In this document: positions 8,359-17,832 of the stretch, one piece after another
Layout of the letters: the number at the start of each line of letters is the position of its first letter
Position numbering within the stretch: position 1 is the stretch's first letter
Source of the DNA: Myxacorys californica WJT36-NPBG1
Lineage (GTDB): Bacteria; Cyanobacteriota; Cyanobacteriia; Leptolyngbyales; Leptolyngbyaceae
Assembly (NCBI GenBank): GCA_019359315.1
Contig: JAHHHO010000017.1
Coordinates: forward strand, 1 to 64,000
Direction: 5' to 3'
Length of the DNA stretch: 64,000 nt
Program-made: the position numbers and the translations under genes
Notes under the pieces: model-generated
What the model was told of the DNA's origin: nothing
The model's input: only the letters and a program-made list of their open reading frames with translations
Database searches by the model: none

Positions 8359-8979
8359 TTGCCTAAACGTCTTGTGTCTCAACTGCTTGATCCGCACGTT
8401 CTGATTGAACTGATGTTAGCGATCAGCCTCAGCGCTGCTTCTGGCTTTCGAGTGTTTGTGCCCTTACTTGCTCTGAGCGCCGTATCGGTATTAGGGCACT
8501 ACGATTTGCCACCAAACTTTGACTGGATTGAGAATCCTCAAGCCTTGACGCTATTCGCGATCGCTTCGGTTTTAGAAGTGGTTGGCTACTCGATTCCTTG
8601 GTTTGATCACGCCTTGGACGTTCTTGCGACCCCAGCGGCAATTATTGCAGGCACTGTGGTTGCTGCCTCGGTTGCACCTGATATGAACCCGCTGATCCAG
8701 TGGACGCTTGCGCTTGTGGCAGGCGGCGGAACGGCTGGACTGACGAAAGGTTTGCTAAATCTATTGCGAGGCACATCAACGGCAGCTTCAGGCGGACTGG
8801 CTAATCCGATTTTTGCTGCGTTAGAACTGGTGATGTCTATTTCGCTATCGGTGTTAGCCTTTACTGTGCCTGTCTTAGCTGGCGTTCTAGTGATTGCGCT
8901 GTTAGGGTTTGCGCTCTACAAACTTGTGCAGCTAATCGCTCGATTTCGCCGCCCCAAGCCAACGGATTTACCCTCCTAA
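8359..8979 (+). CDS. DUF4126 membrane protein
   Basis: The protein has five or so hydrophobic segments, an N-terminal SAASGFRVFVPLL stretch and a GGTAGLTKGLLNLLRG glycine-rich loop, all typical of DUF4126. The family is found in many bacteria and has no assigned biochemical role. The start is uncertain: TTG at 8359 gives 206 residues and GTG at 8374 gives 201. Neither has a strong ribosome binding site. Its last 12 bases overlap the convergent DUF2141 gene. Confidence 0.75.
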   Translation: MPKRLVSQLLDPHVLIELMLAISLSAASGFRVFVPLLALSAVSVLGHYDLPPNFDWIENPQALTLFAIASVLEVVGYSIPWFDHALDVLATPAAIIAGTVVAASVAPDMNPLIQWTLALVAGGGTAGLTKGLLNLLRGTSTAASGGLANPIFAALELVMSISLSVLAFTVPVLAGVLVIALLGFALYKLVQLIARFRRPKPTDLPS

Positions 8980-9429
8980 CAGATATTTCAACTGAATTTG
9001 AACCTTGGTTGATGCGCCTGCCACTCGAAACACCGTTTCCGAGAAGCTTGGAGCGCTTAAGCGAATCGCCGGATTTTTAGAGAATCCAAAGCCTTCTGTA
9101 GGAATGCCAAGTCCGTTTCGATTCGCTTGTTTGTCACTATTGGCATCGTGCAACACCGCGATCGCGTAATTCCCAGGTTTAAGATTCTGAATCTCGACTT
9201 CAAACGGACGGTTCGTGATTTTAACGCACTGATTTCGCACCGCATTGGTCGTTTCGGTGGGAAATCCTCGATTGCTTGCAAAAATGCTGTAGCAGATATT
9301 TCCCTGCTGACTCCGCAACCCATCGACTTCAACCTTCAGTTTGGTTGACTCTGCTGTCGCGTGCGAGGCAGACATCAAGCTACTTAATACAGTTAGCAAA
9401 ACAGCACCAATTTGAACTGACCTCGCCAT
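8968..9429 (-). CDS. Secreted DUF2141 protein
   Basis: A clear signal peptide (hydrophobic residues 8-22, probable cleavage after ATA near residue 26) precedes a beta-rich domain with the DUF2141 marks: GNICYSIFAS, an LKPGNYAIAVLHDANSD turn and the NPAIRLSAPSF strand. The domain is expected to be exported to the periplasm or cell surface. Two cysteines (in NICYS and NQCVK) could form a disulfide. Function is not known for the family. Confidence 0.8.
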   Translation of the reverse strand: MARSVQIGAVLLTVLSSLMSASHATAESTKLKVEVDGLRSQQGNICYSIFASNRGFPTETTNAVRNQCVKITNRPFEVEIQNLKPGNYAIAVLHDANSDKQANRNGLGIPTEGFGFSKNPAIRLSAPSFSETVFRVAGASTKVQIQLKYLLGG

Positions 9430-9458
9430 ACCGCTCCTTGCAAAAGATGTGACTTCTA

Positions 9459-10028
9459 CTAGGGTTGCACAGAAACTGGTGTTCCGACCTCAACCTGCTC
9501 AAATAGCTGGGTCACATCCTTATTCCACATGCGAAGGCAACCATGTGACACCGCTTGTCCAATTGACTCGGGTTGATTTGTGCCGTGAAACCCGATCTGA
9601 GTTTTACCATCTGTCCAAATACCAATCCAGCGCACCCCAAGCGGATTGTCATAGCCGGGTTGAATTTTATTGCCCGTCTTGAAACTAGTGAAAACAGGAT
9701 TCACTTCTTTATTAAGCACCTGATGTTCGCCGACGGGAGTTTCCCAACCCGATCTGCCGATCGCAACCGGATAGCTGGCAATCACGGTTTCACCGTCATA
9801 CACATAGACCCGCCGCTTTTTCAACTTCACCACGAGCCGAACCGTTCGATTTTGATCAGTTAGACCCGCAGGCGAAGCATCTTTTGGACCCGTAGGCGAA
9901 GCATCGACGAGTGAATCGGGCAATGACTGAGCCACTGCTGCCCAAGGTGTTAGCCCTAAAACAAGAATGCTGAGAATTAGAAGCGATTGGCTTTGCCAAG
10001 CTCCGAAGGATCGCTGAACCATAACCAA
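9459..10028 (-). CDS. Periplasmic L,D-transpeptidase (YkuD fold)
   Basis: A signal peptide (residues about 1-33) leads to a catalytic YkuD domain starting near residue 62. The active-site signature HGTN with H148 and SHGCLRM with the nucleophile C164 is complete. Such enzymes form 3-3 cross-links in peptidoglycan or attach proteins to it. Between them is a short linker containing a duplicated DASP(T/A)G motif that is also visible as a near-perfect DNA repeat, likely slippage-derived. The gene follows DUF2141 upstream on the same strand with 29 bases between, so they may share a transcript. Confidence 0.9.
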   Translation of the reverse strand: MVMVQRSFGAWQSQSLLILSILVLGLTPWAAVAQSLPDSLVDASPTGPKDASPAGLTDQNRTVRLVVKLKKRRVYVYDGETVIASYPVAIGRSGWETPVGEHQVLNKEVNPVFTSFKTGNKIQPGYDNPLGVRWIGIWTDGKTQIGFHGTNQPESIGQAVSHGCLRMWNKDVTQLFEQVEVGTPVSVQP

Positions 10029-10265
10029 ACATCATGAACTTAGCCTTCTACAGATCGTTGGAACACACCTGTTCGAGCAAGGCAAAGATCTTTTCTCTCC
10101 CGCCTTTTCCTTAGATATAGAATGTCCTATTTCTGCGCTTCGCTATCACAAGCTGCGAAGAATCATTCTTCTGATGTAGAGCAACGTATTTGTTGACGTG
10201 ACCCGTTGACTGAACCATCGCGACGACAGATTCAATCGCTATAGAAAATAGACTAAAAAAATAAA

Positions 10266-10715
10266 TCAGACTAAAAAATTTGAATCAAGAAACTGCTCAA
10301 CAAGGTAGGGGCACTCAGTTGGAAATGTTTCCACTGGCTTTTGCGTTTCTTTCGCTGCATCTCGGCGAGCGCGTCGGTAATATTTCTCCACCCACTCTGA
10401 GTCTCGAAGAAAACGTTGCAAGCTAGGAGTATCTTCCAAGCAATCCTGAATCTTATCTCGGCAGTTGGAGAGGGTATCATCCGAACTTTTGGTTCTTCGC
10501 TCGGGCTGATACTGGCATTTAAGTAGGTGCATCAAAAGGAGCTGTAAGTAGCTGCCAAGTTCTCTCTGTTCACTACGCCCCAACGCTTCTAATTCCTCTA
10601 CCAAATTTTCAACGTCCAACCCTGCCCAGCATCCATTCCGCAGGCACTCCGCTTGCTGTTGCGTCCATTGCAGGAAATCTTGATCATAAAGTGTTGCTTT
10701 ACTCACTTTACTCAT
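10266..10715 (-). CDS. DUF29 family protein
   Basis: The 149-residue protein matches DUF29: a LYDQDFLQWTQQQAECLR start, the VEELEALGRSEQRELGSYL helix and a long C-terminal YYRRARRDAAKET segment. DUF29 genes are multicopy in cyanobacteria and their function is unknown; some occur near toxin-antitoxin-like loci but no partner is visible here. I placed the start at the ATG at 10715; the in-frame codon at 10748 adds eleven non-conserved residues. Confidence 0.8.
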   Translation of the reverse strand: MSKVSKATLYDQDFLQWTQQQAECLRNGCWAGLDVENLVEELEALGRSEQRELGSYLQLLLMHLLKCQYQPERRTKSSDDTLSNCRDKIQDCLEDTPSLQRFLRDSEWVEKYYRRARRDAAKETQKPVETFPTECPYLVEQFLDSNFLV

Positions 10716-10748
10716 TAGTCGTTGCTCCCCTGCCCGATAATGTGTCAA

Positions 10749-11094
10749 GCTTCTTGCCCAATGTAAGACTGTGCAACAATTTTACCTTGAGATTTTTAGC
10801 TTGGCAGAATGATCAGCCTGACAATGTATTGCTCTACAAATATTGCTTTACCAAGCTGTACAGAGAAACTTAGAGTGATGAGGTTGATGCAACCATGTAA
10901 GACTTTATGCTTCAGGCGTCTACATTTATCATCTTCTGGTGAACAATTTCTTTGCAAAAGTGATGCTCCGACACTCCGTTCCCTCTACTTGTAAAGCATA
11001 ATCGGGGGCATCCCTCGTGCCTTTTCCTATCCCCTCTTGCCCTAGCAAGATAGAATGAATCCAGCAATTCTCAACATTAGCTTTAGCAAAGAAC
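10749..11094. other. Upstream region of dnaK3
   Basis: About 345 bases with no supported gene. It should contain the heat-shock or housekeeping promoter of dnaK3. I see no CIRCE-type inverted repeat (the TTAGCACTC/GAGTGCTAA operator of HrcA) in it. Confidence 0.4.
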
Positions 11095-13974
11095 ATGGGC
11101 AGAGTCGTTGGTATTGACCTGGGAACTACAAACTCGGTGGTGGCGGTCATGGAGGGCGGGAAGCCAGTGGTCATCGCCAACGCAGAAGGCACGCGGACAA
11201 CTCCTTCCGTTGTTGCCGTTAGCAAAGACGGAGAACGGATGGTGGGGCAACTCGCTAGACGGCAAGCCGTCCTTGATCCACAAAATACATTTTTTGCAGT
11301 AAAGCGCTTTGTGGGGCGCAAATACGCCGAGCTTTCGCCCGAATCGAAGCGAGTTCCTTATACGATCCGCAAAGATGAGGCGGGCAACATCCGAATCAAA
11401 TGCCCTCGCCTCAATCGCGACTTTTCGCCTGAAGAAATCTCGGCTCTAGTTCTCAAGAAGTTAGCCGATGAAGCCGCTCGCTATTTGGGAGAACCCGTGA
11501 CCGGGGCAGTAATCACTGTGCCTGCCTACTTTAATGATTCTCAGCGTCAAGCGACCCGTGATGCTGGACGGATTGCCGGACTTGATGTAAAGCGGATTTT
11601 GAATGAACCGACAGCCGCCTCGTTGGCTTACGGCCTCGATCGCGTCAGTCAAGAAACAATTCTTGTGTTTGATTTAGGTGGCGGTACGTTTGATGTCTCG
11701 ATTCTAGATGTGGGCGATGGTGTCTTTGAAGTCAGAGGCACGAGCGGTGACACACAGCTGGGCGGCAATGACTTTGATAATAAAATTGTCGATTGGCTGG
11801 CAGAGCAGTTCTTAGAGCAAGAAGGCATTGATTTACGCAAAGACCGTCAAGCGCTTCAGCGACTCACGGAAGCTGCAGAGAAAGCCAAGATTGAGCTTTC
11901 CGGAGTGAGTGTAACCGCCATTAATTTACCGTTCATTACCGCAACGGAAGACGGCCCCAAGCATTTAGAAACCCGGATGACGCGATCGCAGTTTGAGGGA
12001 TTGTGCGGTGATCTCTTGAGCCGTCTGCGGGGTCCTTTGCGTCAAGCGTTTCGGGATGCCGAAATGATGCCCGATGACATTGACGAAGTGGTGCTAGTCG
12101 GCGGTTCTACCCGAATTCCGATGGTGCAAGAAGTCGTACGATCGCTGATCAATCTCGAACCAAATCAGAATGTCAATCCTGATGAAGTTGTTGCTGTCGG
12201 AGCCGCCATTCAAGCCGGAATTTTAGCGGGCGATTTAAAGGACATTTTGTTGCTCGATGTGACCCCGATTTCGGTCGGGTTAGAAACGATCGGCGGCGTG
12301 ATGAAAAAGCTGATTCCGCGCGGCACAACGATTCCTACTCGCCGATCCGACACCTTCTCAACCTCAGAAGATAACCAAACGATGGTCGAAGTCCACGTTC
12401 TGCAAGGCGAACGGGAGATGGCATCGGGCAACAAATCGCTGGGGCGCTTCAAGCTGATGGGCATTCCACCCGCGCCGCGTGGAATTCCGCAAATTCAGGT
12501 GTCGTTTGATGTAGACGCTAACGGCATTCTGCAAGTGACCGCGATGGATCGTACTACCGGGCGCGAGCAGAGTATTACCATTCAAGGTGCATCGAATCTG
12601 AGCGAAGACGAAATCCGGCAAATGATTCGCAGCGCTGAAGAATATGCCGAAATCGATCGACTCCGCAAAGAAAAAGTCGAGAAGCGAAATCGGGCAGAAG
12701 CGCTGACCTTTCAAGCTGAGCGTCAACTGCGAGAAGCAACGCTTGACTTCGGCATGACGTTTGTGAGCCCCTATCGCAATCGGATTGAACCGCAAGTGCA
12801 GCGTCTACGAGAAGCATTGGCAAACAACGACGATCGCGGTGTAGACATTGCTGAGGCAGATCTCAAAGATGCTCTGTATGACCTCAACCGTGAGGTTTAT
12901 CAACAGACCAAACTCGACGAAGGCGAAGGCGGCTTCTTCGAGTCGATCAAAAACTTTTTCCTCGAAGACGACGAAGATTACTACTACCCCGAACCTCGTG
13001 ATCCTTATGGATCATCTCGTGATTACTGGAATGCCGGACAAAGTAGCTATGGGCAAAGTAGCTATGGGCAAAGTAATTACGAACGCGATAACTATACCTA
13101 CGGGCGTGACAACTACACCTACGGGCGTGACAACTACACCTATGGACGGGATAACGATCGCGGCGATCGTGATAATGCTGCTCCTAGTCGAGATAGCTAT
13201 GGTCGAGATAACTACAGCCAGAACGACAGTAGGCGTGTTTCCTTCGATGGTGTACCCAACGATCGCTATGATTCTTCAGAGCTTGGCGGAGCCAGCCGCG
13301 ATCCTTACAGCGGTCAAACTTCGCCGAATCGAGATCCATATAATGATCCTGCGGAGTTTGGCAGAACCAATCGTCCTCCGACCAGCCGTGACCCGTATGC
13401 CAATCCAGACTCCTCTAGAGGCCGCGATTCTTCATTGGGCAGAGCCGATCGCTCTGATATAAACCGCGACTCCTACAACGATTCTTCAGAGTTTGACAGA
13501 GCCAATCGCCCCTCAACTGGCCGCGATCCATACGCGAGTCCAGACCGCTCCAGAAGCCGAGATCCCTACAGCGATCCGTTGCAGTATGGTGGCGATCCTG
13601 CGGAGTTTGGCGGGGCCAATCGTGCCCCGTCGCAAGATCCCTACGGCAGTCGAGATACTTTTAGAAACCGAGGTAACGGGACGCGGCGCGATCCTGATTT
13701 CTACGATTCTTCGGATCTGGGCGGAGCCAATCGCGGTTCTCAGCAGAACTACAGCTCGTCGAGACAAGATCCGCCCCGACGAAATCCAGATCTAGAGGCT
13801 CCTCGGCGCGATAATGGTTCTGGTTACTCGTCCGGTCGAACTGACTTTGGTAGCCGCCGCTCACCTGATGCTTCAGACTTTGGCAGAGCCAATCGTAGCG
13901 ATTCCTCTAAAAAACGTCCCGCTCGTCCCAACTATGCCCAAGATAATTGGGATGACGAAGACGATTGGCTGTAA
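11095..13974 (+). CDS. dnaK3: DnaK3-type Hsp70 chaperone with very long repetitive tail
   Basis: Residues 1-380 form the Hsp70 ATPase domain ([55 protein letters not shown]), and about 385-540 the substrate-binding domain ([29 protein letters not shown]). A helical lid follows to about 610. The rest, 625-959, is a hydrophilic low-complexity tail rich in R, D, S, Y, N and G, with GRDNYTY repeats and a repeated S(E/D)(L/F)GG(A)NR-like motif, ending in an acidic DDEDDW segment. The sequence start [10 protein letters not shown] and the adjacent dnaJ gene match the cyanobacterial dnaK3-dnaJ pair; DnaK3 in other cyanobacteria carries a C-terminal extension and has been linked to thylakoid membranes. 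At 959 residues this copy is much longer than a standard DnaK of about 640. Confidence 0.9.
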   Translation: MGRVVGIDLGTTNSVVAVMEGGKPVVIANAEGTRTTPSVVAVSKDGERMVGQLARRQAVLDPQNTFFAVKRFVGRKYAELSPESKRVPYTIRKDEAGNIRIKCPRLNRDFSPEEISALVLKKLADEAARYLGEPVTGAVITVPAYFNDSQRQATRDAGRIAGLDVKRILNEPTAASLAYGLDRVSQETILVFDLGGGTFDVSILDVGDGVFEVRGTSGDTQLGGNDFDNKIVDWLAEQFLEQEGIDLRKDRQALQRLTEAAEKAKIELSGVSVTAINLPFITATEDGPKHLETRMTRSQFEGLCGDLLSRLRGPLRQAFRDAEMMPDDIDEVVLVGGSTRIPMVQEVVRSLINLEPNQNVNPDEVVAVGAAIQAGILAGDLKDILLLDVTPISVGLETIGGVMKKLIPRGTTIPTRRSDTFSTSEDNQTMVEVHVLQGEREMASGNKSLGRFKLMGIPPAPRGIPQIQVSFDVDANGILQVTAMDRTTGREQSITIQGASNLSEDEIRQMIRSAEEYAEIDRLRKEKVEKRNRAEALTFQAERQLREATLDFGMTFVSPYRNRIEPQVQRLREALANNDDRGVDIAEADLKDALYDLNREVYQQTKLDEGEGGFFESIKNFFLEDDEDYYYPEPRDPYGSSRDYWNAGQSSYGQSSYGQSNYERDNYTYGRDNYTYGRDNYTYGRDNDRGDRDNAAPSRDSYGRDNYSQNDSRRVSFDGVPNDRYDSSELGGASRDPYSGQTSPNRDPYNDPAEFGRTNRPPTSRDPYANPDSSRGRDSSLGRADRSDINRDSYNDSSEFDRANRPSTGRDPYASPDRSRSRDPYSDPLQYGGDPAEFGGANRAPSQDPYGSRDTFRNRGNGTRRDPDFYDSSDLGGANRGSQQNYSSSRQDPPRRNPDLEAPRRDNGSGYSSGRTDFGSRRSPDASDFGRANRSDSSKKRPARPNYAQDNWDDEDDWL
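13043..13160 (+). repeat. In-frame 15-bp and 21-bp repeats in the dnaK3 tail
   Basis: Two short arrays follow each other in frame: a 15-bp unit (AGCTATGGGCAAAGT, coding SYGQS) in about three copies near 13043-13080, and a 21-bp unit (coding GRDNYTY) in three near-identical copies near 13083-13146. Both are multiples of three, so copy number can change without breaking the reading frame. Confidence 0.85.
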
Positions 13975-13981
13975 AAAAAAG

Positions 13982-14033
13982 TGAGTGCAGAGCGAAGAAG
14001 TGAGGTATTCTTTCAGTCTTCGCTCCGCACTCA
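13982..14033. terminator. Long hairpin between dnaK3 and dnaJ
   Basis: Arms at 13982-13998 and 14017-14033 pair over 17 bases with a single A-C mismatch, around an 18-base loop. On the + strand no T-run follows; on the minus strand the stem is followed directly by eight Ts (A-run at 13973-13980). As RNA on the + strand it could act as a processing or stabilising element between the two cistrons; on the minus strand it looks like an intrinsic terminator for antisense transcripts. Confidence 0.6.
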
Positions 14034-14056
14034 TGCTCTATTTCTAACTACCCTCT

Positions 14057-15055
14057 ATGCAAAATTTCCGTAACTACTATGAAATCTTAGAAGTTGCTAG
14101 AGATGCGTCAATGGACGAGATCAAGCGCTCCTACCGTCGGCTTGCGAGACAATATCATCCCGATGTTAATCAGGGTGACAAAGCGGCTGAGGAAAAATTT
14201 AAAGACCTCAGTGAAGCGTATGCCGTGCTGTCGGATGTAGCAAAGCGATCGCAGTATGACCAATATGGAAATTTTTGGCAACAGCAGGGGTTTCAGAAAA
14301 ATGGACGGCGCGGACAAGGTGGGGAGGTTGATTTTGGCGCGTTTCGCAACTTCAATGACTTCTTCGATCAGTTTTTAAGTCGGACTTCTGTCAGTTCTGC
14401 CGCATCCCCGCGAACCACAACCAGAACTGCCCCTCGCCGTGAACCGCCCCGTGCGCCAGTGGAAGATGTTTTTCGTCCGGGCACGAGCAAAACGAGTTAT
14501 ACCGTTAGTACCCCGCGTCCGCCTGCTCGTCGGGATGCCGAAGCCAGGTTAACGGTTCCCCTAGAAAAAGCCTACGCAGGTGGGCGGGAGCGAATTCGCC
14601 TAGAAGACGGGCGATCGCTAGAAGTTAATATGCCGTCTGGAATGGTGTCGGGTCAACGCGTTCGGCTGAAAGGACAAGGGGTAAATGGCGGCGATCTGTA
14701 TCTAAAAATTGAAGTTTCTCCTCATTCTTTCTTCAAAGTTGAGGATGCTGACATCGTGTGCCAGTTGCCGATCACACCCAGTGAAGCGGTGCTAGGCGGC
14801 GCGATCGAAGTGCCAACGTTAGATGGCATGGTGAAAATGAATATTCCAGCAGGAGTGCGATCGGGGCAACGACTGCGCTTAGCGAATAAAGGCTATCCAA
14901 TCGGAAGTACTTCTGCGGAAGATGGCGTCGCGCGAGGCGATCAGATTGTTGAAATTCAGATTGCGTTTCCGAAAGAACTAACCGAGCAAGAGCGTGAGTT
15001 ATACGAGAAATTACGCCAATTTGAAAGCTTTAATCCCCGTCAGAATTTGATTTAA
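14057..15055 (+). CDS. dnaJ: Type II DnaJ co-chaperone, partner of DnaK3
   Basis: The N-terminal J domain (residues 7-70) carries the HPD tripeptide at 34-36 in [11 protein letters not shown], needed to stimulate Hsp70 ATPase. There follows a linker rich in S, T, R and P (about 105-165) and two C-terminal client-binding beta domains (about 170-320) with [12 protein letters not shown] and [17 protein letters not shown]. The cysteine-rich zinc region of type I DnaJ is absent, so this is a type II/CbpA-like protein. Its position 83 bases after dnaK3, separated by a hairpin, supports a dedicated pair. It converges on the sulfurtransferase gene. Confidence 0.9.
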   Translation: MQNFRNYYEILEVARDASMDEIKRSYRRLARQYHPDVNQGDKAAEEKFKDLSEAYAVLSDVAKRSQYDQYGNFWQQQGFQKNGRRGQGGEVDFGAFRNFNDFFDQFLSRTSVSSAASPRTTTRTAPRREPPRAPVEDVFRPGTSKTSYTVSTPRPPARRDAEARLTVPLEKAYAGGRERIRLEDGRSLEVNMPSGMVSGQRVRLKGQGVNGGDLYLKIEVSPHSFFKVEDADIVCQLPITPSEAVLGGAIEVPTLDGMVKMNIPAGVRSGQRLRLANKGYPIGSTSAEDGVARGDQIVEIQIAFPKELTEQERELYEKLRQFESFNPRQNLI

Positions 15056-15073
15056 TAATTTCTGTTAGAAGAG

Positions 15074-15910
15074 TCACAGTTGGTAGGAACACCAATCACT
15101 CCAGCTTCCGGCATATAGCTTCCCTTCTCGATCGATCGCGGCAAGAGAAAGCAAATTAACGCAGGCTGAAACGCCCGAACCGCAGTACACCAAGATTTCT
15201 GGTGTGGACTGAAGATCTGACCAGTGATCGCGCAATTGATCGTCTGATTTTAACTCCCCTTGCTCGGTCGTCACCTCTTGCCAAGGATAATTGACTGCAC
15301 CCGGAATGTGACCTGCGATCGGATCGATTGGCTCTCGCTCTCCTCGATAACGTTCTGGTTCGCGAGAATCGACTAATGCAACGTCAGGAGAGTCTTTTTT
15401 AGCTTTCACTGCTTCTATGTCTACAACCCAATCAGGGCGAGGATTTGGGATGAAGTCTCCTGATTTCTGTGGCGGAATATCAGGAGTGACTGCGCCTCCT
15501 GCTGCTTTCCAAGCTTGGAATCCGCCATCTAGAACTGCAACGCGATTGGCTTCGCCAAGCTTCGTAGAATCGTGACCTAAATATCGCAATAGCCACCACA
15601 ACCGAGCCGCAAATGCAAACCGAGAATCATCGTAGGCAACAACCAAGCTAGAGGCGGTAATGCCCATTGCAGAAAGTTTGGCACTTAGCCTTTTCGGATC
15701 TGGCAAAGGATGTCGTCCGCCATGTTTTTGAACCGCGCTCGATAAATCCTGATCGAGATCTAAATAGTAGGCTCCTGGAATATGCCCTGCTTCGTACTGT
15801 TGCCGTCCGAGTGACGGCTCCATTAAAGCAAAGCGACAGTCGATCACAACGACTTGAGCTAAGTTTTCTTGGAGCCATTTGGCAGAGACAATTGGAGACT
15901 GACTGAGCAT
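15074..15910 (-). CDS. sseA: Sulfurtransferase with two rhodanese domains
   Basis: The 278-residue protein has two rhodanese folds: an inactive N-terminal one (about 6-135, with AGHIPGAYYLD) and a catalytic one (about 160-275, IAGHIPGAVNYPW). The active-site cysteine is C243 in the loop CGSGVSAC. This loop type is typical of thiosulfate or 3-mercaptopyruvate sulfurtransferases; the exact donor cannot be decided by eye. It is probably cytoplasmic. The stop lies 18 bases from the end of the convergent dnaJ. Confidence 0.85.
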   Translation of the reverse strand: MLSQSPIVSAKWLQENLAQVVVIDCRFALMEPSLGRQQYEAGHIPGAYYLDLDQDLSSAVQKHGGRHPLPDPKRLSAKLSAMGITASSLVVAYDDSRFAFAARLWWLLRYLGHDSTKLGEANRVAVLDGGFQAWKAAGGAVTPDIPPQKSGDFIPNPRPDWVVDIEAVKAKKDSPDVALVDSREPERYRGEREPIDPIAGHIPGAVNYPWQEVTTEQGELKSDDQLRDHWSDLQSTPEILVYCGSGVSACVNLLSLAAIDREGKLYAGSWSDWCSYQL

Positions 15911-16115
15911 GATCTTTATCTTGCAATTTTATAGCGCTTGCCAAAGCCAATGGCACAGCCTCTACTCTATCTCACGGGCGGGTTAGCCTTGAAGCTTCTA
16001 CTCCTGATCAAGATCTGCAAATGAAGTTTGATCCTGTCTAAAGAGAGAAGCTATGCGATCGCAGATTGATGAGAATTAAAGCATGTTGTATAAAACGAAT
16101 GCTTAGAGAAATCCT

Positions 16116-16298
16116 ATGAAATTTTTACGTCTTGTATCGGCTATTTTGCTGCCTCCCCTAGCTGTGTTTCTTACTACAGGCATTAGCACAGGCTTAATTG
16201 TTAATGTTCTTCTAACTGCCCTAGGCTGGGTTCCGGGTATTATTCACGCCCTTTGGTTAATTCAAAAAACGGAAGAACGACGGGAAGGCGTTTACTAA
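16116..16298 (+). CDS. YqaE/Pmp3 family small membrane protein
   Basis: The 60-residue protein has two membrane segments (about 7-25, ILLPPLAVFLTTG, and 27-50, LIVNVLLTALGWVPGIIHALW) and a charged tail, exactly the layout of the UPF0057/Pmp3 family. Members in bacteria, yeast and plants affect membrane potential and salt or cold tolerance; the bacterial role is not settled. A terminator follows immediately. Confidence 0.85.
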   Translation: MKFLRLVSAILLPPLAVFLTTGISTGLIVNVLLTALGWVPGIIHALWLIQKTEERREGVY

Positions 16299-16303
16299 AT
16301 TAG

Positions 16304-16338
16304 AAAAGCATCTCAATCCTAGGACTGAGATGCTTTTT
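16304..16338 (+). terminator. Intrinsic terminator after the YqaE-type gene
   Basis: AAAGCATCTCA and TGAGATGCTTT form a perfect 11-bp stem around a 10-base loop, followed by a T-run. Because the upstream arm is preceded by As, it can also terminate the convergent gene on the minus strand. Confidence 0.85.
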
Positions 16339-16375
16339 GCTAATGCACACCTACTTCAATCAACGTTGAAGAATA

Positions 16376-16939
16376 TTAGGTTGAAGGTTTTACATTCTTC
16401 GCCATTTCAAGGAAAGAACTCATATTTGCACCAGGCCGACGACGAGTGCTTGTTGGCTTGGGCGCTAAGTATTCGGTTGCAAAGCTGACTGTTGGCTTCG
16501 GCATGTTGAGAGCAACATTGGCAGGGGCCGGAGGCTGCGAACCATTACTGGAGGCAGCACCTACTTTGGCAGATTCCGCCTTGGTAGGCGCTGCTTTGCC
16601 TTTATCCGCACCTGTAGCCGACTTGGCTGAAGCTTGAACCGCTTTTGCTGAGTCCCCTACAGAGTTTTTAACTGCTTTGACAGGTTCTGCGTTTGATAAC
16701 TCCGCTACGGAAGCTTTAGCCGCCTTGATTGGCTCTGCTTTTGCTCCGTTAGAGGCAGCCTCGACTTTAGCGGGTTCTGGTTTAGCGGATTTCTCTTCGT
16801 CTGTACTAGGAAGCGGCGCAAACTTAGATTCGTCTGCCTCCATGTAGTAACCGCCATTTTTTTTGCCGCCTAGCAGCCCGCCAACAAATGAAAGAATGCC
16901 GCTAAATAGTTTTTTGATGAGATTAATTAAACCGCTCAT
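16376..16939 (-). CDS. Hypothetical protein: amphipathic N-terminus, alanine-rich spacer, basic C-terminus
   Basis: The first 35 residues (MSGLINLIKKLFSGILSFVGG, shortened here) form an amphipathic to hydrophobic helix ending in GGKK, followed by an acidic patch. Residues about 45-135 are a low-complexity spacer of A, K, E, S and V with repeats such as EPIKAAKAS and EPVKAVKNS. The last 45 residues regain normal composition (ATEYLAPKPTS, RRRPGANMSSF, LEMAKNVK). The two ends look conserved in comparable cyanobacterial proteins I recall, while the spacer should vary in length. A membrane-associated tether is a reasonable inference. I assign no function. Confidence 0.6.
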   Translation of the reverse strand: MSGLINLIKKLFSGILSFVGGLLGGKKNGGYYMEADESKFAPLPSTDEEKSAKPEPAKVEAASNGAKAEPIKAAKASVAELSNAEPVKAVKNSVGDSAKAVQASAKSATGADKGKAAPTKAESAKVGAASSNGSQPPAPANVALNMPKPTVSFATEYLAPKPTSTRRRPGANMSSFLEMAKNVKPST

Positions 16940-17076
16940 GTATCACTGCTCCTGGGATGAGTGCTGAATCCTGAAGTTTCTGCCAACTGAAAGACAAATT
17001 TAGATAAGACTTCCTTAATCTCATTATCAGTCTCTCCTGGATCTCCTTGCAATACTTCATCCCAGTTTTTTAAAAT

Positions 17077-17832
17077 TTAGTAGGTTCTTTCTGCCTCGCT
17101 ACTGCTATTCGAGAAGAGTCCTAGCAAAGGTCCAAGAACGGCTCCAAATACGAATCCACCTGCGTGTGCCCAATAGGCGACACCGCCCCGCTCCATGCCA
17201 ATGTTTGCCGGAACGCCAAGACTAGCAATGCCATAGAGGGCTTGTTGCAGAAACCAGATGCCAAGGTAAGCGTAGGCAGGCAACCGAATTGGAATCAGAA
17301 TACCCAGCGGAATGAGCGTCAGAATACTAGCTCTAGGAAATCGCAGAATGTATGCGCCCATGACGCCCGCGATCGCGCCACTCGCACCCAGCGATGGAAT
17401 CGTCGAGTTGGATGAGAAATACCATTGCGAAAGGGCAGCTAACGCTCCACAGGTTAAGTAGAAAAGCAAGAATTTGACGTGCCCTAATCGATCTTCTACG
17501 TTGTTGCCAAAAATCCACAAAAACAGCATATTTCCGGCGACATGAAGAAAACCACCATGTAGAAACTGCGAGGTGAATAACGTAATCCATTCGGGAAAAG
17601 GCTGATACCCCAGTTCTCCACCGGCAAAGTGCCGCGATAGCTCTTGAGGTATGACTGCCCAGGTGTAGAAGAAGTTTTCGAGTTGCGGTGGTGTTCTGGT
17701 GAGTTCGTATGCAAAAACTAAAATGTTGACTGCAATTAACCCATACGTTACATAGGGTTTGATGCGAGTTGGATTGTCGTCGCTGATCGGAAACACGAAT
17801 TTTGCCCCATAGTAATCCTTTAGCTGGAACAA
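17077..17832 (-). CDS. Rhomboid intramembrane serine protease
   Basis: Six hydrophobic segments carry the catalytic pair of rhomboids: S151 in GASGAIAG on the fourth membrane helix and H223 in AHAGGFVFG on the sixth. The supporting HxxxN motif (HVAGN, about 97-101) is also present. These enzymes cut membrane-embedded substrates within the bilayer. The N-terminal 30 residues (PISDDNPTRIKPYVTYGL) are typical of the cyanobacterial and actinobacterial subgroup. Substrate unknown. Confidence 0.9.
   Translation of the reverse strand: MFQLKDYYGAKFVFPISDDNPTRIKPYVTYGLIAVNILVFAYELTRTPPQLENFFYTWAVIPQELSRHFAGGELGYQPFPEWITLFTSQFLHGGFLHVAGNMLFLWIFGNNVEDRLGHVKFLLFYLTCGALAALSQWYFSSNSTIPSLGASGAIAGVMGAYILRFPRASILTLIPLGILIPIRLPAYAYLGIWFLQQALYGIASLGVPANIGMERGGVAYWAHAGGFVFGAVLGPLLGLFSNSSSEAERTY

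Noticed and set aside
10691-10994. Two + strand frames of about 60 codons before dnaK3
   Set aside because: They overlap the DUF29 start and the dnaK3 promoter region and have no protein-like features.
12848-13795. Long frames on both strands inside the dnaK3 tail (+ 12848-13462, + 13493-13795, minus 13513-13767)
   Set aside because: They are shadow frames produced by the repetitive, stop-poor tail. They have biased composition, no domains and no ribosome binding sites.
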